Source of the DNA: Bernardetiaceae bacterium
Lineage (GTDB): Bacteria > Bacteroidota > Bacteroidia > Cytophagales > Bernardetiaceae
Assembly: GCA_020832465.1 (NCBI GenBank)
Contig: JAFIER010000263.1
Span: 1 to 48,434, forward strand
Direction: 5' to 3'
Length of the DNA stretch: 48,434 nucleotides
The position numbers were made by a program, and so were the translations under genes. Shown here one piece after another: positions 18,368 to 26,792 of the stretch (its first letter is position 1; the number at the start of each line of letters is the position of its first letter). The notes beneath the pieces are model-generated. The model did no database searches. It was not told the DNA's origin and saw only the letters and a program-made list of their open reading frames with translations.

Positions 18368-18393
18368 TTTAGCCCCCAAAACTCACTTTTTTT

Positions 18394-20385
18394 ATGCTAA
18401 TCAAAAGAATAAAAGCTAAGAATTTTAAGACCTATTTAGACTTAGATATTGACTTGACTGTCATTGATAATAAGCCTATCATATTGATAGGTGGCAAAAA
18501 TGGTGGTGGAAAGACCACACTATTCGAGGCTATCTACGGTGCGCTTTATGGTCTTAACATAAAGAATAATACAGAATTTTTACGCCTTGTAAATATGGGC
18601 ACAGATGTGCAAGAGGATAGCCAAATCGTACTGGAGATTCATTTCAGCGGTCAGGTCTTACACGAAGAGGTAAACTACGTGCTCAAACGAACTTATATGC
18701 GTAATGTAGAAAAAAAAGTCAATGAAGCAGTAGATTTTAATATGGATGGGCAGCGTTTAGTTTACGGTACGGCAATGCCGATACAGCAGCGTGCCAAAGC
18801 TGAGGAGGAGGTGAGTAAAATTATTAAGGCAAATCTTCCGGAGGAGCTAAGTCGTTACTTTTTATTTGATGCTATGCAAGCTAGTGAGCTATTGCAAGAA
18901 AATAAACTACTTCTAGTTATCAAGGAAAATATTGAGAACGTGATGGGTTTCAACAAATACAGTCAGCTTGCGCGCGTTTCTGAAACTATTTTAGATGACT
19001 ATAAAGCGCAACAGCTTAAGGTCGATAAAGAAAAACAAGACTATTTAAGTTTGTTAGAACAGAAAAAAGAGCAAGAACAGGAGTTGGAACAGACAAAAGA
19101 GGCGCTAGCCAGCGCACTACGATATGCTACCGAAAATTTGCAGGCTTATCAAGATTTACAGCAAGGCTTTAATCATCAAAATACGCTCAAAGAGAGATTA
19201 GAGACTCAAAAAAGAGAAATAGAAACCATTTTACAAAAAGAAAAAAATTACCGCAAAAATACCGAAAAATTTATTAAAGACCTTGAGCTTTTTGTTACGC
19301 TACCTAAGCTACAAAGCCTTCTTAAATCTGAAATTGCTTTGATTTTAGAACGTTTTCAACAGTCTTCCTCGAGCAGTGGTTCGCATATAGATAGGCAGCA
19401 GCTAGCACATATTAGTCAGCTCGTATTTGACTATCTGCAAAATAATGAACGTTTCACAGGAACTATAGATAAAAAATCTCTTCAAGATTTTTTATGGAAA
19501 AAAATACAAGCGTCCGAAAATGAGAATGAGTATAGTTTCTTAGAATCAGAAGAGATAAGCTCGCTCAAGCGTGTGCATAGTTATCGTGCTCCTAATCCTT
19601 TTCCGGATTTACAGCAGGAAAAACGAGATTTGGACTCAGAAATACGTAAAATTCCTGAAATGCGAATCAGCATAGATAAAACCGAGCAGAGTATTACGGG
19701 TAGTAACTATAACTTTTTGAAAACTTATAAAGAAAATGAACTCAAAACAAAAGAATATGAGGCAAAAGTTGCTACTATAGAACGCACGCTCGTACAAATC
19801 AAAGATAAAATTCAGCAGTTTGACATACAGCACGAGGATAAAGACAATCCTAAATTTGAAGTAATGCAGAAACTCAAGCCGCTGTTCGATAAAATCGCAA
19901 ACCGCTTGCTTGCACATAAGAAAAAACTGATAGAAGAAACCATGAGACAGGACTTGAATATCAATTTAGCAGCTTATAGAGACATGATAGATAGAGTCGA
20001 GCTTTCTGAAAATTTAGCTAACTTAACCTTTAAGATTTTTCATAAACACGGAAATGAAATTTCGCTTACCGAGCTGAACACCGCTTCAAAGCAAGTTGTA
20101 GTGCAGGTTTTATTAAAGTCTTTGCACAAATACGGTGATTACAATCCACCCGTTATGATAGATACCGTTATGGGGGTGCTAGATAAAGAAAGTCGTACTA
20201 CATTACTAGAAAATTACTTTCCTTCGCTCTCGCACCAAACTATTTTGTTGAGCTCGGACAGCGAAATAGAAGAAAAGGATATAGAAAAAATTGCACCTTT
20301 TATATCTCGTGCTTATACACTCGAGCGACAAAAATATGAGCAGTGTACGCATGTCAAAACTGGTTATTTTAATTCAAATATTTAA
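18394..20385 (+). CDS. DndD-like SMC/Rad50-type ATPase
   Basis: 663 residues. N-terminal KRIKAKNFKTY and Walker A GGKNGGGKTT (33-42) are typical of SMC-like ATPases; a long coiled coil spans about 190-550. The C-terminal half-site VMIDTVMGVLD (about 586-597) followed by NYFPSLSHQTILLSSDSEI is strongly DndD-like, as is LPEELSRYFLFDAMQ (about 149-163), which matches the DndD LPEE...FFFDGE region but with DAM instead of DGE. The ABC signature is degenerate: LNTASKQ where DndD has a form like LSAGEKQ. In Dnd systems DndD is the nicking/ATPase partner of the sulfur-insertion complex. Here no DndB, DndC or desulfurase gene lies in the window. Loss of the signature Gly may affect ATP-driven dimerisation. 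Confidence 0.85.
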   Translation: MLIKRIKAKNFKTYLDLDIDLTVIDNKPIILIGGKNGGGKTTLFEAIYGALYGLNIKNNTEFLRLVNMGTDVQEDSQIVLEIHFSGQVLHEEVNYVLKRTYMRNVEKKVNEAVDFNMDGQRLVYGTAMPIQQRAKAEEEVSKIIKANLPEELSRYFLFDAMQASELLQENKLLLVIKENIENVMGFNKYSQLARVSETILDDYKAQQLKVDKEKQDYLSLLEQKKEQEQELEQTKEALASALRYATENLQAYQDLQQGFNHQNTLKERLETQKREIETILQKEKNYRKNTEKFIKDLELFVTLPKLQSLLKSEIALILERFQQSSSSSGSHIDRQQLAHISQLVFDYLQNNERFTGTIDKKSLQDFLWKKIQASENENEYSFLESEEISSLKRVHSYRAPNPFPDLQQEKRDLDSEIRKIPEMRISIDKTEQSITGSNYNFLKTYKENELKTKEYEAKVATIERTLVQIKDKIQQFDIQHEDKDNPKFEVMQKLKPLFDKIANRLLAHKKKLIEETMRQDLNINLAAYRDMIDRVELSENLANLTFKIFHKHGNEISLTELNTASKQVVVQVLLKSLHKYGDYNPPVMIDTVMGVLDKESRTTLLENYFPSLSHQTILLSSDSEIEEKDIEKIAPFISRAYTLERQKYEQCTHVKTGYFNSNI

Positions 20386-20533
20386 ACTAAGCACCATTGC
20401 TTTTTTACATACTTATGGAAAAATGGGGCTGGATACTCAATTTCTAGTAGTATGGCTTTTTTATTATTTATTCCCACAGATACTTATTTACAATTTTATT
20501 AACTGGAGTTACGAATATGGCGTTTAATAAACA

Positions 20534-20566
20534 AGAACTAACAGTTTTTCAAAAACTGTTAGTTCT
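20534..20566. repeat. Intergenic hairpin (ACAGTTTTT variant)
   Basis: Perfect stem AGAACTAACAGTTTTT / AAAAACTGTTAGTTCT around a single base. It is the same stem type as the other window hairpins, with compensated changes on both arms. It lies in the 252-base gap between the DndD-like and HerA-like genes. Confidence 0.8.
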
Positions 20567-20610
20567 CAAACTGCATAACTTCAGTTATTAACAAAATAAT
20601 TAAGTACTGT

Positions 20611-20618
20611 TATTTTTG
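20611..20618 (+). promoter_or_regulatory. Candidate -7 box upstream of the HerA-like gene
   Basis: TATTTTTG fits TAnnTTTG but lies only 20 bases before the ATG, with no clear TTG box at the right distance. A very similar stretch (GACTGTTATTTTTG followed by TTACTTACTTA) occurs at 5804-5835. It may allow separate expression of the second ATPase. Confidence 0.35.
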
Positions 20619-20637
20619 TACACTTACTTACAGAGAA

Positions 20638-22215
20638 ATGATAAGTTTTCAGAATATCAAACAAGCAGACGCACTTAATGAAGTTTTGCGTCCACTAAAA
20701 GACAAAATTGAATTGAAAATCAATTTAAAAAAGTATGAGGAAGAGAAGCCTATCGATATCAATCTTATGCAAATGATTCGGCTTTGCTTTTTAGTAGGTT
20801 TGTCTAACGCTAATACAGAGGAAAGAACAATGGAAAGTTTAGAAAATGTAGGGACTGGAAGTAATAGTATTTATGAAACTTTTTCCACTAAAAGCGAATT
20901 AGCACCACTTTATTCTGCTTTGCTCAAGCTTCGCTATCAACACTTAGACATAGACTGGGAAAGTACTTCCATAAAAAATAAAATTATCAATGCTGAAATT
21001 ATTAAAGGCTGCAATATCTTATTAGCAGCTGATAACCTCGACGACTGGTTATCATATACTCAAACAGATGTACAAGTTGGAAGCATTCCTATACTTGACT
21101 TAGATATCGGCACATATGGAGACGACATTCCAGCCAAACTTAACCTTAACGGTAAAAATATACCTAATACACAGATTTTAATTGCCGGCACTACGGGGTC
21201 GGGTAAGTCTAACCTACTCGCTGTCTTACTTCAGGAGTTAAGAGGGCGTAGCATAGAGACAAGTTTTCCTGTAAATTTTTTACTATTTGATTATAAAGGC
21301 GAGTTTGCTGACCCAGCTAATAGCAACTGGTTGCAGCTTTTTGAAGCTACATCATCTGCCATCCTCGACCCTATAAAAAGTCCATTACCTTTGAACCCCT
21401 TCAAAAATTTTGTAGGAAAAACACAAAACGAAATCAACTTATATGCCACTGAACTCTCTAATGCACTTTTAGCAATAGATAAAGCAACTATCAGTGCCAA
21501 CATGAGTGATAGACTCTCAAAAGCAGTCATAGAAGCCTATAAACAAAATGATAATTTTCCTATCACTTTCGAGCTAATTTTAGAAGCTTACACTGAGTTA
21601 CAACCAGAACGTGACCAAGGCAATACAGATAGTGTAAAATCTGTTTTAAATCAGTTGATTAGAAGCAAACTTTTTGAAGCAGAAGATCATATCAACCTGA
21701 TTAAAGATAGCTATATCATTAAAATGGATAGTTTTCCTAAAGAGGGGGTATTAGCAAAAGCAATTGTGTATTTTGTCATTTCAAAACTAAGTAGTTATTA
21801 CGAAACATTGCCAAAGCAAGCTACAGACGACAAGAGTGTAGAGTTAAGGCACTTTACAATTATTGATGAAGCACATTATATGCTTAATTTTGAAAATAAG
21901 CCATTACAAAACTTAATAGCCATAGGTAGAAATAAGGGCTTATCTATTATCTTAGCTACACAAAATATGGATAGTTATAAGAGTAAATATTTTGATTTTT
22001 ATGCTAATGCTCAATATCCACTTATCATGAAGCAGCAATCTATTAACGATAAAACTTTAAAGGATTTGTTTGGCGTTTCTGGTAAAAATTTACAAGAACT
22101 AAAAGAGGAAATCAATAGCCTTCAAAAAGGCGAAGTGATTTTAAAAGATGAAAAATCCATTGCATTAGGCATTGGTAAGTGCTTTAAAAAGATGAAAGTA
22201 AGACACTTAATATAA
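20638..22215 (+). CDS. DndE-like domain fused to a HerA/FtsK-type ATPase
   Basis: 525 residues. Residues 1-105 resemble DndE: a helical segment with MIRLCFLVGLSNA (46-58), then a variable loop and TFSTKSELAPLYSALLKLRY (81-100), comparable to the DndE C-terminal part. From about 150 it is a HerA/DUF87-type motor: Walker A GTTGSGKS (184-191), DYKGEF after strand 2, Walker B IIDEAH (406-411), sensor LATQN and a C-terminal KGEVILKDEKS. Such motors translocate DNA or pump it through a ring, and are known in HerA-NurA and DptH-type restriction modules. Fusion to a DndE-like domain would link it to the DndD-like neighbour. The DndE assignment is by eye and less certain than the motor assignment. Confidence 0.8.
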   Translation: MISFQNIKQADALNEVLRPLKDKIELKINLKKYEEEKPIDINLMQMIRLCFLVGLSNANTEERTMESLENVGTGSNSIYETFSTKSELAPLYSALLKLRYQHLDIDWESTSIKNKIINAEIIKGCNILLAADNLDDWLSYTQTDVQVGSIPILDLDIGTYGDDIPAKLNLNGKNIPNTQILIAGTTGSGKSNLLAVLLQELRGRSIETSFPVNFLLFDYKGEFADPANSNWLQLFEATSSAILDPIKSPLPLNPFKNFVGKTQNEINLYATELSNALLAIDKATISANMSDRLSKAVIEAYKQNDNFPITFELILEAYTELQPERDQGNTDSVKSVLNQLIRSKLFEAEDHINLIKDSYIIKMDSFPKEGVLAKAIVYFVISKLSSYYETLPKQATDDKSVELRHFTIIDEAHYMLNFENKPLQNLIAIGRNKGLSIILATQNMDSYKSKYFDFYANAQYPLIMKQQSINDKTLKDLFGVSGKNLQELKEEINSLQKGEVILKDEKSIALGIGKCFKKMKVRHLI

Positions 22216-22303
22216 TTAGCAACCCGATTTTAATTTCAGAAACTAACACAGTCCTGAACGAACTGTCAGTGCTAATTTTGAGCATTTTACAAAAACAAAG
22301 TTA

Positions 22304-22426
22304 GTAACTACTCAGGTATTTGGGACTCGGTTTGTGTTTGGTGAGGACACCAAACACGGCGTAGCGACCTTCTTAGAACTAACAGTTTTTCGAAAACTGT
22401 TAGTTCGTAAAATGTCTAGCAGTATG
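22304..22426. mobile_element. Family A-like element, divergent copy A5 (123 bp)
   Basis: The right end ATGTCTAGCAGTATG equals the complement of the A2 left end; the left end keeps only ACTACT. It has two stems: GTGTTTGGTG / CACCAAACAC (22334-22357), in the place where other copies have the GCATAGCG palindrome, and AGAACTAACAGTTTT / AAAACTGTTAGTTC (22375-22407). The flanks ACAAAGTTA (22295-22303) and ACAAAGCAA (22427-22435) match at 7 of 9. It fills most of the 319-base gap between the HerA-like gene and the receiver gene. Confidence 0.55.
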
Positions 22427-22452
22427 ACAAAGCAAAAATAATCTTACGCAAT

Positions 22453-22483
22453 TTTGAAATCGTATTTTTTTTTTCTATATTTG
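22453..22483 (+). promoter_or_regulatory. Consensus Bacteroidota promoter of the second signalling operon
   Basis: TTTG (22453-22456), exactly 19 bases, TATATTTG (22476-22483): a full match to the Bacteroidota sigma-A consensus, 51 bases before the receiver ATG at 22535. Best promoter in the window by sequence. Confidence 0.75.
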
Positions 22484-22534
22484 TTTTTCTAAGTTTTGCA
22501 AGCATTTTTTACCTTTTTAAGTTTTGATATAAAA

Positions 22535-22930
22535 ATGAAAAAACAAGCTATTCTCTGTGTAGATGACGATATTACGATTTTGGAAAGCCTAAAATCGCAA
22601 CTTCAAGCTAAATTTTCTAAGGATTTTACTATTGAAATTGCCGAAAGTGCAGAGGAGGCTTTAGAAACTATAGATTTTCTATCCCAAAGAAAGGTACAAA
22701 CCTTAGTCATTATCACCGATTGGCTTATGCCAGAGATGAAAGGTGATGAGTTTTTGATAAAAGTAGCTGAAAAGTACCCTCAAATATCTACGATTATGCT
22801 CTCTGGGCAGGCAGATAAAAAAGCCATTGATAATGCCTTTGAGCGCACCAAACTCTCGATGTTTATAGAAAAACCTTGGGAAAAGGAGCGTCTTTTAGAT
22901 GCCGTAGAAGCATTAACAGCGAAGCATTAG
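22535..22930 (+). CDS. Single-domain response regulator (receiver only)
   Basis: 131-residue CheY-like receiver: acidic residues D10-D12, phospho-acceptor D62 (TDWLMP), MLSGQ switch region, K113 in EKPW. I start at ATG 22535, preceded by a consensus promoter; the frame extends upstream only to a TTG at 22496. It is a close paralogue of the receiver at 5941-6342. It is followed by a receiver-phosphatase gene (59-base gap) and a TPR kinase gene, all plus strand, so a single operon is likely. No output domain. Confidence 0.93.
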   Translation: MKKQAILCVDDDITILESLKSQLQAKFSKDFTIEIAESAEEALETIDFLSQRKVQTLVIITDWLMPEMKGDEFLIKVAEKYPQISTIMLSGQADKKAIDNAFERTKLSMFIEKPWEKERLLDAVEALTAKH

Positions 22931-22989
22931 AAAATTCTCAGTCAAAAAAGTATATAATATTTTACGCTCTGTTTTTTTGAATATTTTTG

Positions 22990-24240
22990 ATGAAAAAAAA
23001 GATAGTACTTTGCGTCGATGATGAACAAATTGTATTGAATAGCTTAAAAAGCGAAATTTCAAGACACTTTGGTAATCGTTTGCGTGTTGAAGTCGCTGAG
23101 AGTGCGGCTGAAGCCTTAGAGGTCTTAGCCTTTTTGCAAGAAAGAGGTCATGAGTTGGTAATTTTGCTTTCAGACTACGTTATGCCCAACAAAAAAGGTG
23201 ATGAGCTCCTCATTGAAGTGCATAAGGAATTGCCCTATGCGAAAAAAATACTCCTCACAGGGCAGGCAAACCTCGAAGGTATTGCCAATGCCATAAACGA
23301 TGCAGACCTCTATCAGTATATCTCAAAGCCTTGGGAAACTTACGACCTTATGATGACCCTCGAGGCTGCTCTGCAAAGCTACGAACAGCAAGTACAACTC
23401 AAAATTCAAAATGCAGAACTTAAAGCCCTCAATGAAAGTTTGGAAGAAAAAGTAGCCCAGCGCACCGAAGAGTTACAGCAATCTAACGATCAAGTACAGG
23501 CAAGCATTCGATATGCCAAGCGCATTCAAACAGCTGTATTGCCAGGCTTACAAGCGCTAAACGACTATTTTTCTGATAGCTTTGTTTTCTACCTTCCACG
23601 CGATGTCGTCAGTGGTGATTTTTATTGGTATGCCGAAAAAGAAAATAAAATTATTGTAGCTGCTGCCGATTGCACGGGGCACGGCGTGCCTGGCGCATTC
23701 ATGTCCCTTATTGGTAATGATTTGCTCAATCGCACCGTACACGACAAAGAAATACATAAGCCCGATGCCATTCTCACCGATATCAACCGAAGGCTTGGCA
23801 ATGTATGGAAAAATGAAGAGAGTAAGATTAGCGATGGCATGGATATTTCTGTCGTAATGATTGATTTCGAGATGCAAAAACTTTACTATGCAGGCGCAAA
23901 AAGTCCGATGCTGTTGTTTCAAAATGGGGAGCAGATGAAGTACGTCAAGCCCACACGCCAAAGCGTTGATGGTAAGACACTGAAGCGACCTTTTGAATTA
24001 CAAGAATTTGATATTAAAGATACAAAAACTCGTTTCTACCTCTACTCCGATGGTTATCAAGACCAATTTGGTGGTGAGCATGATATGAAGTTTGGCAGTA
24101 AGCAGTTGCGCCAAATGATCGCAGATTTGCAAGAAGAATCCCTGCAAAAACAAGAGGAATCCGTAGCCAAAGCCTTTCAAAATTGGCAGGGCAAAAAAGT
24201 ACAAATTGATGATGTGCTCCTTATGGGATTTGAAATTTAG
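22990..24240 (+). CDS. Receiver-SpoIIE phosphatase (RsbU-like response regulator)
   Basis: 416 residues. A receiver domain (1-120: D10-D12 region, D62 in SDYVMP, K113 in SKPW) joins through a coiled coil (about 125-175, EKVAQRTEELQQ) to a PP2C-family SpoIIE phosphatase. Metal-site motifs visible: VVSGDFYWY (206-214), DCTGHGVPGAF (227-237), and the later YSDGYQDQFGG. Such proteins dephosphorylate anti-sigma-factor antagonists or similar Ser/Thr phosphoproteins when the receiver is phosphorylated. No antagonist or anti-sigma gene is next to it, so its substrate is unknown. I take ATG 22990 over the TTG one codon upstream. It lies between a receiver gene and a kinase gene, 28 bases before the latter. 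Confidence 0.93.
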   Translation: MKKKIVLCVDDEQIVLNSLKSEISRHFGNRLRVEVAESAAEALEVLAFLQERGHELVILLSDYVMPNKKGDELLIEVHKELPYAKKILLTGQANLEGIANAINDADLYQYISKPWETYDLMMTLEAALQSYEQQVQLKIQNAELKALNESLEEKVAQRTEELQQSNDQVQASIRYAKRIQTAVLPGLQALNDYFSDSFVFYLPRDVVSGDFYWYAEKENKIIVAAADCTGHGVPGAFMSLIGNDLLNRTVHDKEIHKPDAILTDINRRLGNVWKNEESKISDGMDISVVMIDFEMQKLYYAGAKSPMLLFQNGEQMKYVKPTRQSVDGKTLKRPFELQEFDIKDTKTRFYLYSDGYQDQFGGEHDMKFGSKQLRQMIADLQEESLQKQEESVAKAFQNWQGKKVQIDDVLLMGFEI

Positions 24241-24268
24241 ATAATATTGTAAAATTAGTAACTAAAAA

Positions 24269-26623
24269 ATGCGCAACCTAATACTGCTTTTTATATTGAC
24301 AATAATAGCAAGCCTTTTTTTTAACTTTTCATTAGGCTATTCGCAAAACACAAATCCAGCACAACTTCATGCAGAATATGCCGCTTGTACTCATCCTGAA
24401 AAGTGTCTTGAATTGCTTAATAAAATTGCAGCTTCATACATCGCTAACTATCCCGATAGTGCTTTATGGTACGCAAAAAAAGCCATTATAGAAGCCCAAG
24501 CACTCGACAATAAAGCCCAAGAGCATGAAGCACTTTCAAGTATAGCAAGAACTTATGTAATGCAAGGCAACTTTGATAGCATCACTAAGTATGCCACAGA
24601 AGCCCTCCTAATAGCAGAAAAAATTAAGGATCAACAACGAGTTGCAAGTAGCCATAATGACTTAGCCGTAGCCTACTCTATTATCGGGCAGTATAGCTTA
24701 GCCGCTCCCTACTACATTAAAAGTCTTAAAGGCTATGAAGCAATTCAAGACTCAGCAGGTATCAATCGCACACTAAGCAATCTGGCACTTGTATATAGCA
24801 TTCAGCAAGATACATTAAAAGCACAAGAATATCTGCTGCGGGCGTTAGATATTACCAGAAAAATAGGTAATGAAGCAAATATTGCTGCTACTTTGCTCGC
24901 CAACTGCTCGCTACATGCCAACCTTACCCAAAATATGGACTCCTTAGAAAAATACCTGCCAGAGACCCTTATACTCAATCAAAAAATCAATAATAGAAAA
25001 GCCTATGGCATGGCACTCAACTACAAAGGTCTCCTCGAACGCAAGCGCGGTAATTACCAAAAATCAAGGGAAGCCTATACAGAATCCTTAGCTATTAGAG
25101 AACGGTTGGGAGATAAAAATGGTATAGTAGTAAGTCTTAGTGGGCTACTTAGTATTGCATTAGAAGAAAAAGCATTTGAGGAGGGGCAGCAAGTAGTAGA
25201 TAAAATCAAACGCATTTTAGAAGACTTTAACAACCCCGAGGCACTGCTTGAGGTATATTATCTTTTTGCCAATTTTTTTGAAGCTAAAGGAGACCTTGAG
25301 CAAGCCTTATTCTACCACAGAGAAGCAAGGGGATTAGAAAAAGAAGTATTTACCCTTGAAAAAACAAAGGCAATTGAAGCCTTAGGCATTGAGTACGAAG
25401 TAGAAAAAAAAGAAACACAAATCCAACTCTTAGAGCAGAAAAGTATCATTAGCGAGCAAGAAGCTACACAAAGAAATCTTTGGCTTTATGCCATTAGCAC
25501 GCTACTTCTATTACTTATCGGTATTGCTATTTTGCTTTACAAAAATGCAAAGCAGCGAGAACAAAACAATAAAGTTTTGGAGGCTATCAATCAAAAAGTA
25601 TTACAACAAAATCAGGAGTTAGAAAATACATTAGAACGTCTCAAACGCACACAGGCGCAGCTCATCGAGTCGGAAAAACTCGCCGCACTCGGGCAGCTCG
25701 TCGCCAGTATTGCACACGAGATAAACACGCCACTTGGCGTAATTCAATCTTCGAATAGCCACTTGCAAAAATCCATAGAAAACTCGCTGACTAAGCTACC
25801 CGAGTTCATACAAAGCCTTTCGGAAGAAGAGCAAAAAGACTTTTCAACGTTCTGGCAAAAAGCCGCTGCCCAAGAAAACCTGCTCGATAGTCGTGCTTTG
25901 AGAAGCATCAAATACGACCTCGAGGAAACCCTCGAGAGCCAAAGTATTGTGGCTGCTGATACGATTGCCGACTTACTCACCGATATGGGTATGCACGAAG
26001 CCTATAAGGATTTTCCTGCACTATGGCAATCGCCCCATGCCTTATCCATATTCCAAATGGCATATCAACTCTCAGGTGTGCAACGCTCGGCTAATAATCT
26101 CCATGAAGCTACTGCACGCGCAGCAAGTGTAGTGCGCGCCTTCAAAACTTATTCTAAAAAGCACTCTGCCGAGCAAAAGGAAAAAGTGGACATCAATAGC
26201 ACCATAGAAACAACTTTGATGCTTTATCAAAATCAAATTAAAAAAGGCATAGAGGTAGAAAAAAATCTCCCTCCCCTGCCCGAAATTTACGGCTATCCCG
26301 ATGAGATTTTTCAAATATGGACAAATCTTATCCAAAATGCTGTGCAAGCTATGGAAGGCAAAGGACGGCTTGAAGTCAGCACAAAAAGTGAGGGCAATAA
26401 TATTCAAATATGCTTTAAAGATTCGGGCAAAGGCCTAGACAAAGAAACTGCGGGGCAGGTCTTTGATGCCTTTTTTACCACCAAAGAAGGTGGCACAGGG
26501 CTGGGGCTGGATATTGTCAAAAAAATCGTTGAAGAACGCCACAACGGAAAAATATGGCTCGAGTCCGAAGAGGGAAAAGGCACGAGTTTTTTCGTATCGC
26601 TACCATTCTCAAGCCAGAAATAA
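24269..26623 (+). CDS. TPR-containing sensor histidine kinase
   Basis: 784 residues: signal/anchor (1-25), TPR repeats (about 50-355), a helix leading to one membrane span (403-424), coiled coil (430-470), H-box SIAHEINTPLG (H483), an insert of about 110 residues, N-box WTNLIQNAVQAM, G1 DSGKGLD, F-box FFTTKEGG and G2 GTGLGLDI. The architecture equals that of the kinase at 8558-10954 but the sequence is more diverged (AFKTYSKKHSA in place of FALKNFSRQD). Likely partner of the two receiver proteins upstream. Signal unknown. Confidence 0.93.
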   Translation: MRNLILLFILTIIASLFFNFSLGYSQNTNPAQLHAEYAACTHPEKCLELLNKIAASYIANYPDSALWYAKKAIIEAQALDNKAQEHEALSSIARTYVMQGNFDSITKYATEALLIAEKIKDQQRVASSHNDLAVAYSIIGQYSLAAPYYIKSLKGYEAIQDSAGINRTLSNLALVYSIQQDTLKAQEYLLRALDITRKIGNEANIAATLLANCSLHANLTQNMDSLEKYLPETLILNQKINNRKAYGMALNYKGLLERKRGNYQKSREAYTESLAIRERLGDKNGIVVSLSGLLSIALEEKAFEEGQQVVDKIKRILEDFNNPEALLEVYYLFANFFEAKGDLEQALFYHREARGLEKEVFTLEKTKAIEALGIEYEVEKKETQIQLLEQKSIISEQEATQRNLWLYAISTLLLLLIGIAILLYKNAKQREQNNKVLEAINQKVLQQNQELENTLERLKRTQAQLIESEKLAALGQLVASIAHEINTPLGVIQSSNSHLQKSIENSLTKLPEFIQSLSEEEQKDFSTFWQKAAAQENLLDSRALRSIKYDLEETLESQSIVAADTIADLLTDMGMHEAYKDFPALWQSPHALSIFQMAYQLSGVQRSANNLHEATARAASVVRAFKTYSKKHSAEQKEKVDINSTIETTLMLYQNQIKKGIEVEKNLPPLPEIYGYPDEIFQIWTNLIQNAVQAMEGKGRLEVSTKSEGNNIQICFKDSGKGLDKETAGQVFDAFFTTKEGGTGLGLDIVKKIVEERHNGKIWLESEEGKGTSFFVSLPFSSQK

Positions 26624-26648
26624 TATTTCGTTGTGAAATCGAGTAAAA

Positions 26649-26668
26649 CCCACGATTTTAATCGTGGG
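26649..26668 (+). terminator. Hairpin downstream of the TPR kinase
   Basis: CCCACGATTT / AATCGTGGG-type inverted repeat 25 bases after the kinase stop, 9-bp arms. No T-run follows; possible weak terminator or RNA-stabilising stem. Confidence 0.4.
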
Positions 26669-26690
26669 CGAACGACTTCATTCTATTCTG

Positions 26691-26781
26691 GGTAGTGTAT
26701 AACAAGTAATGCTTAGAACTAACAGTTCTTTGAGAACTGTTAGTTTTGAAAGACTTTGAGCATTACATCTTTAAGACTACC
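26691..26781. mobile_element. Family B MITE-like element, copy B3 (91 bp, inverted)
   Basis: Reverse complement of B1 and B2, beginning GGTAGTG and ending GACTACC. Flanked by a perfect 8-bp duplication CTATTCTG (26683-26690 and 26782-26789). Its right duplication overlaps the left duplication of A4, so two different elements used the same site. Confidence 0.9.
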
Positions 26782-26792
26782 CTATTCTGAAC

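Noticed and set aside
20351-20527. Possible 58-residue hydrophobic protein overlapping the end of the DndD-like gene
   Set aside because: Starts inside the DndD-like coding region, no supporting motif or spacing; composition may just reflect AT-rich spacer DNA.
24269-26623. TPR kinase as part of the defence system
   Set aside because: Clear paralogues exist left of the island and the signalling operon has its own consensus promoter at 22453-22483; association is by position only.
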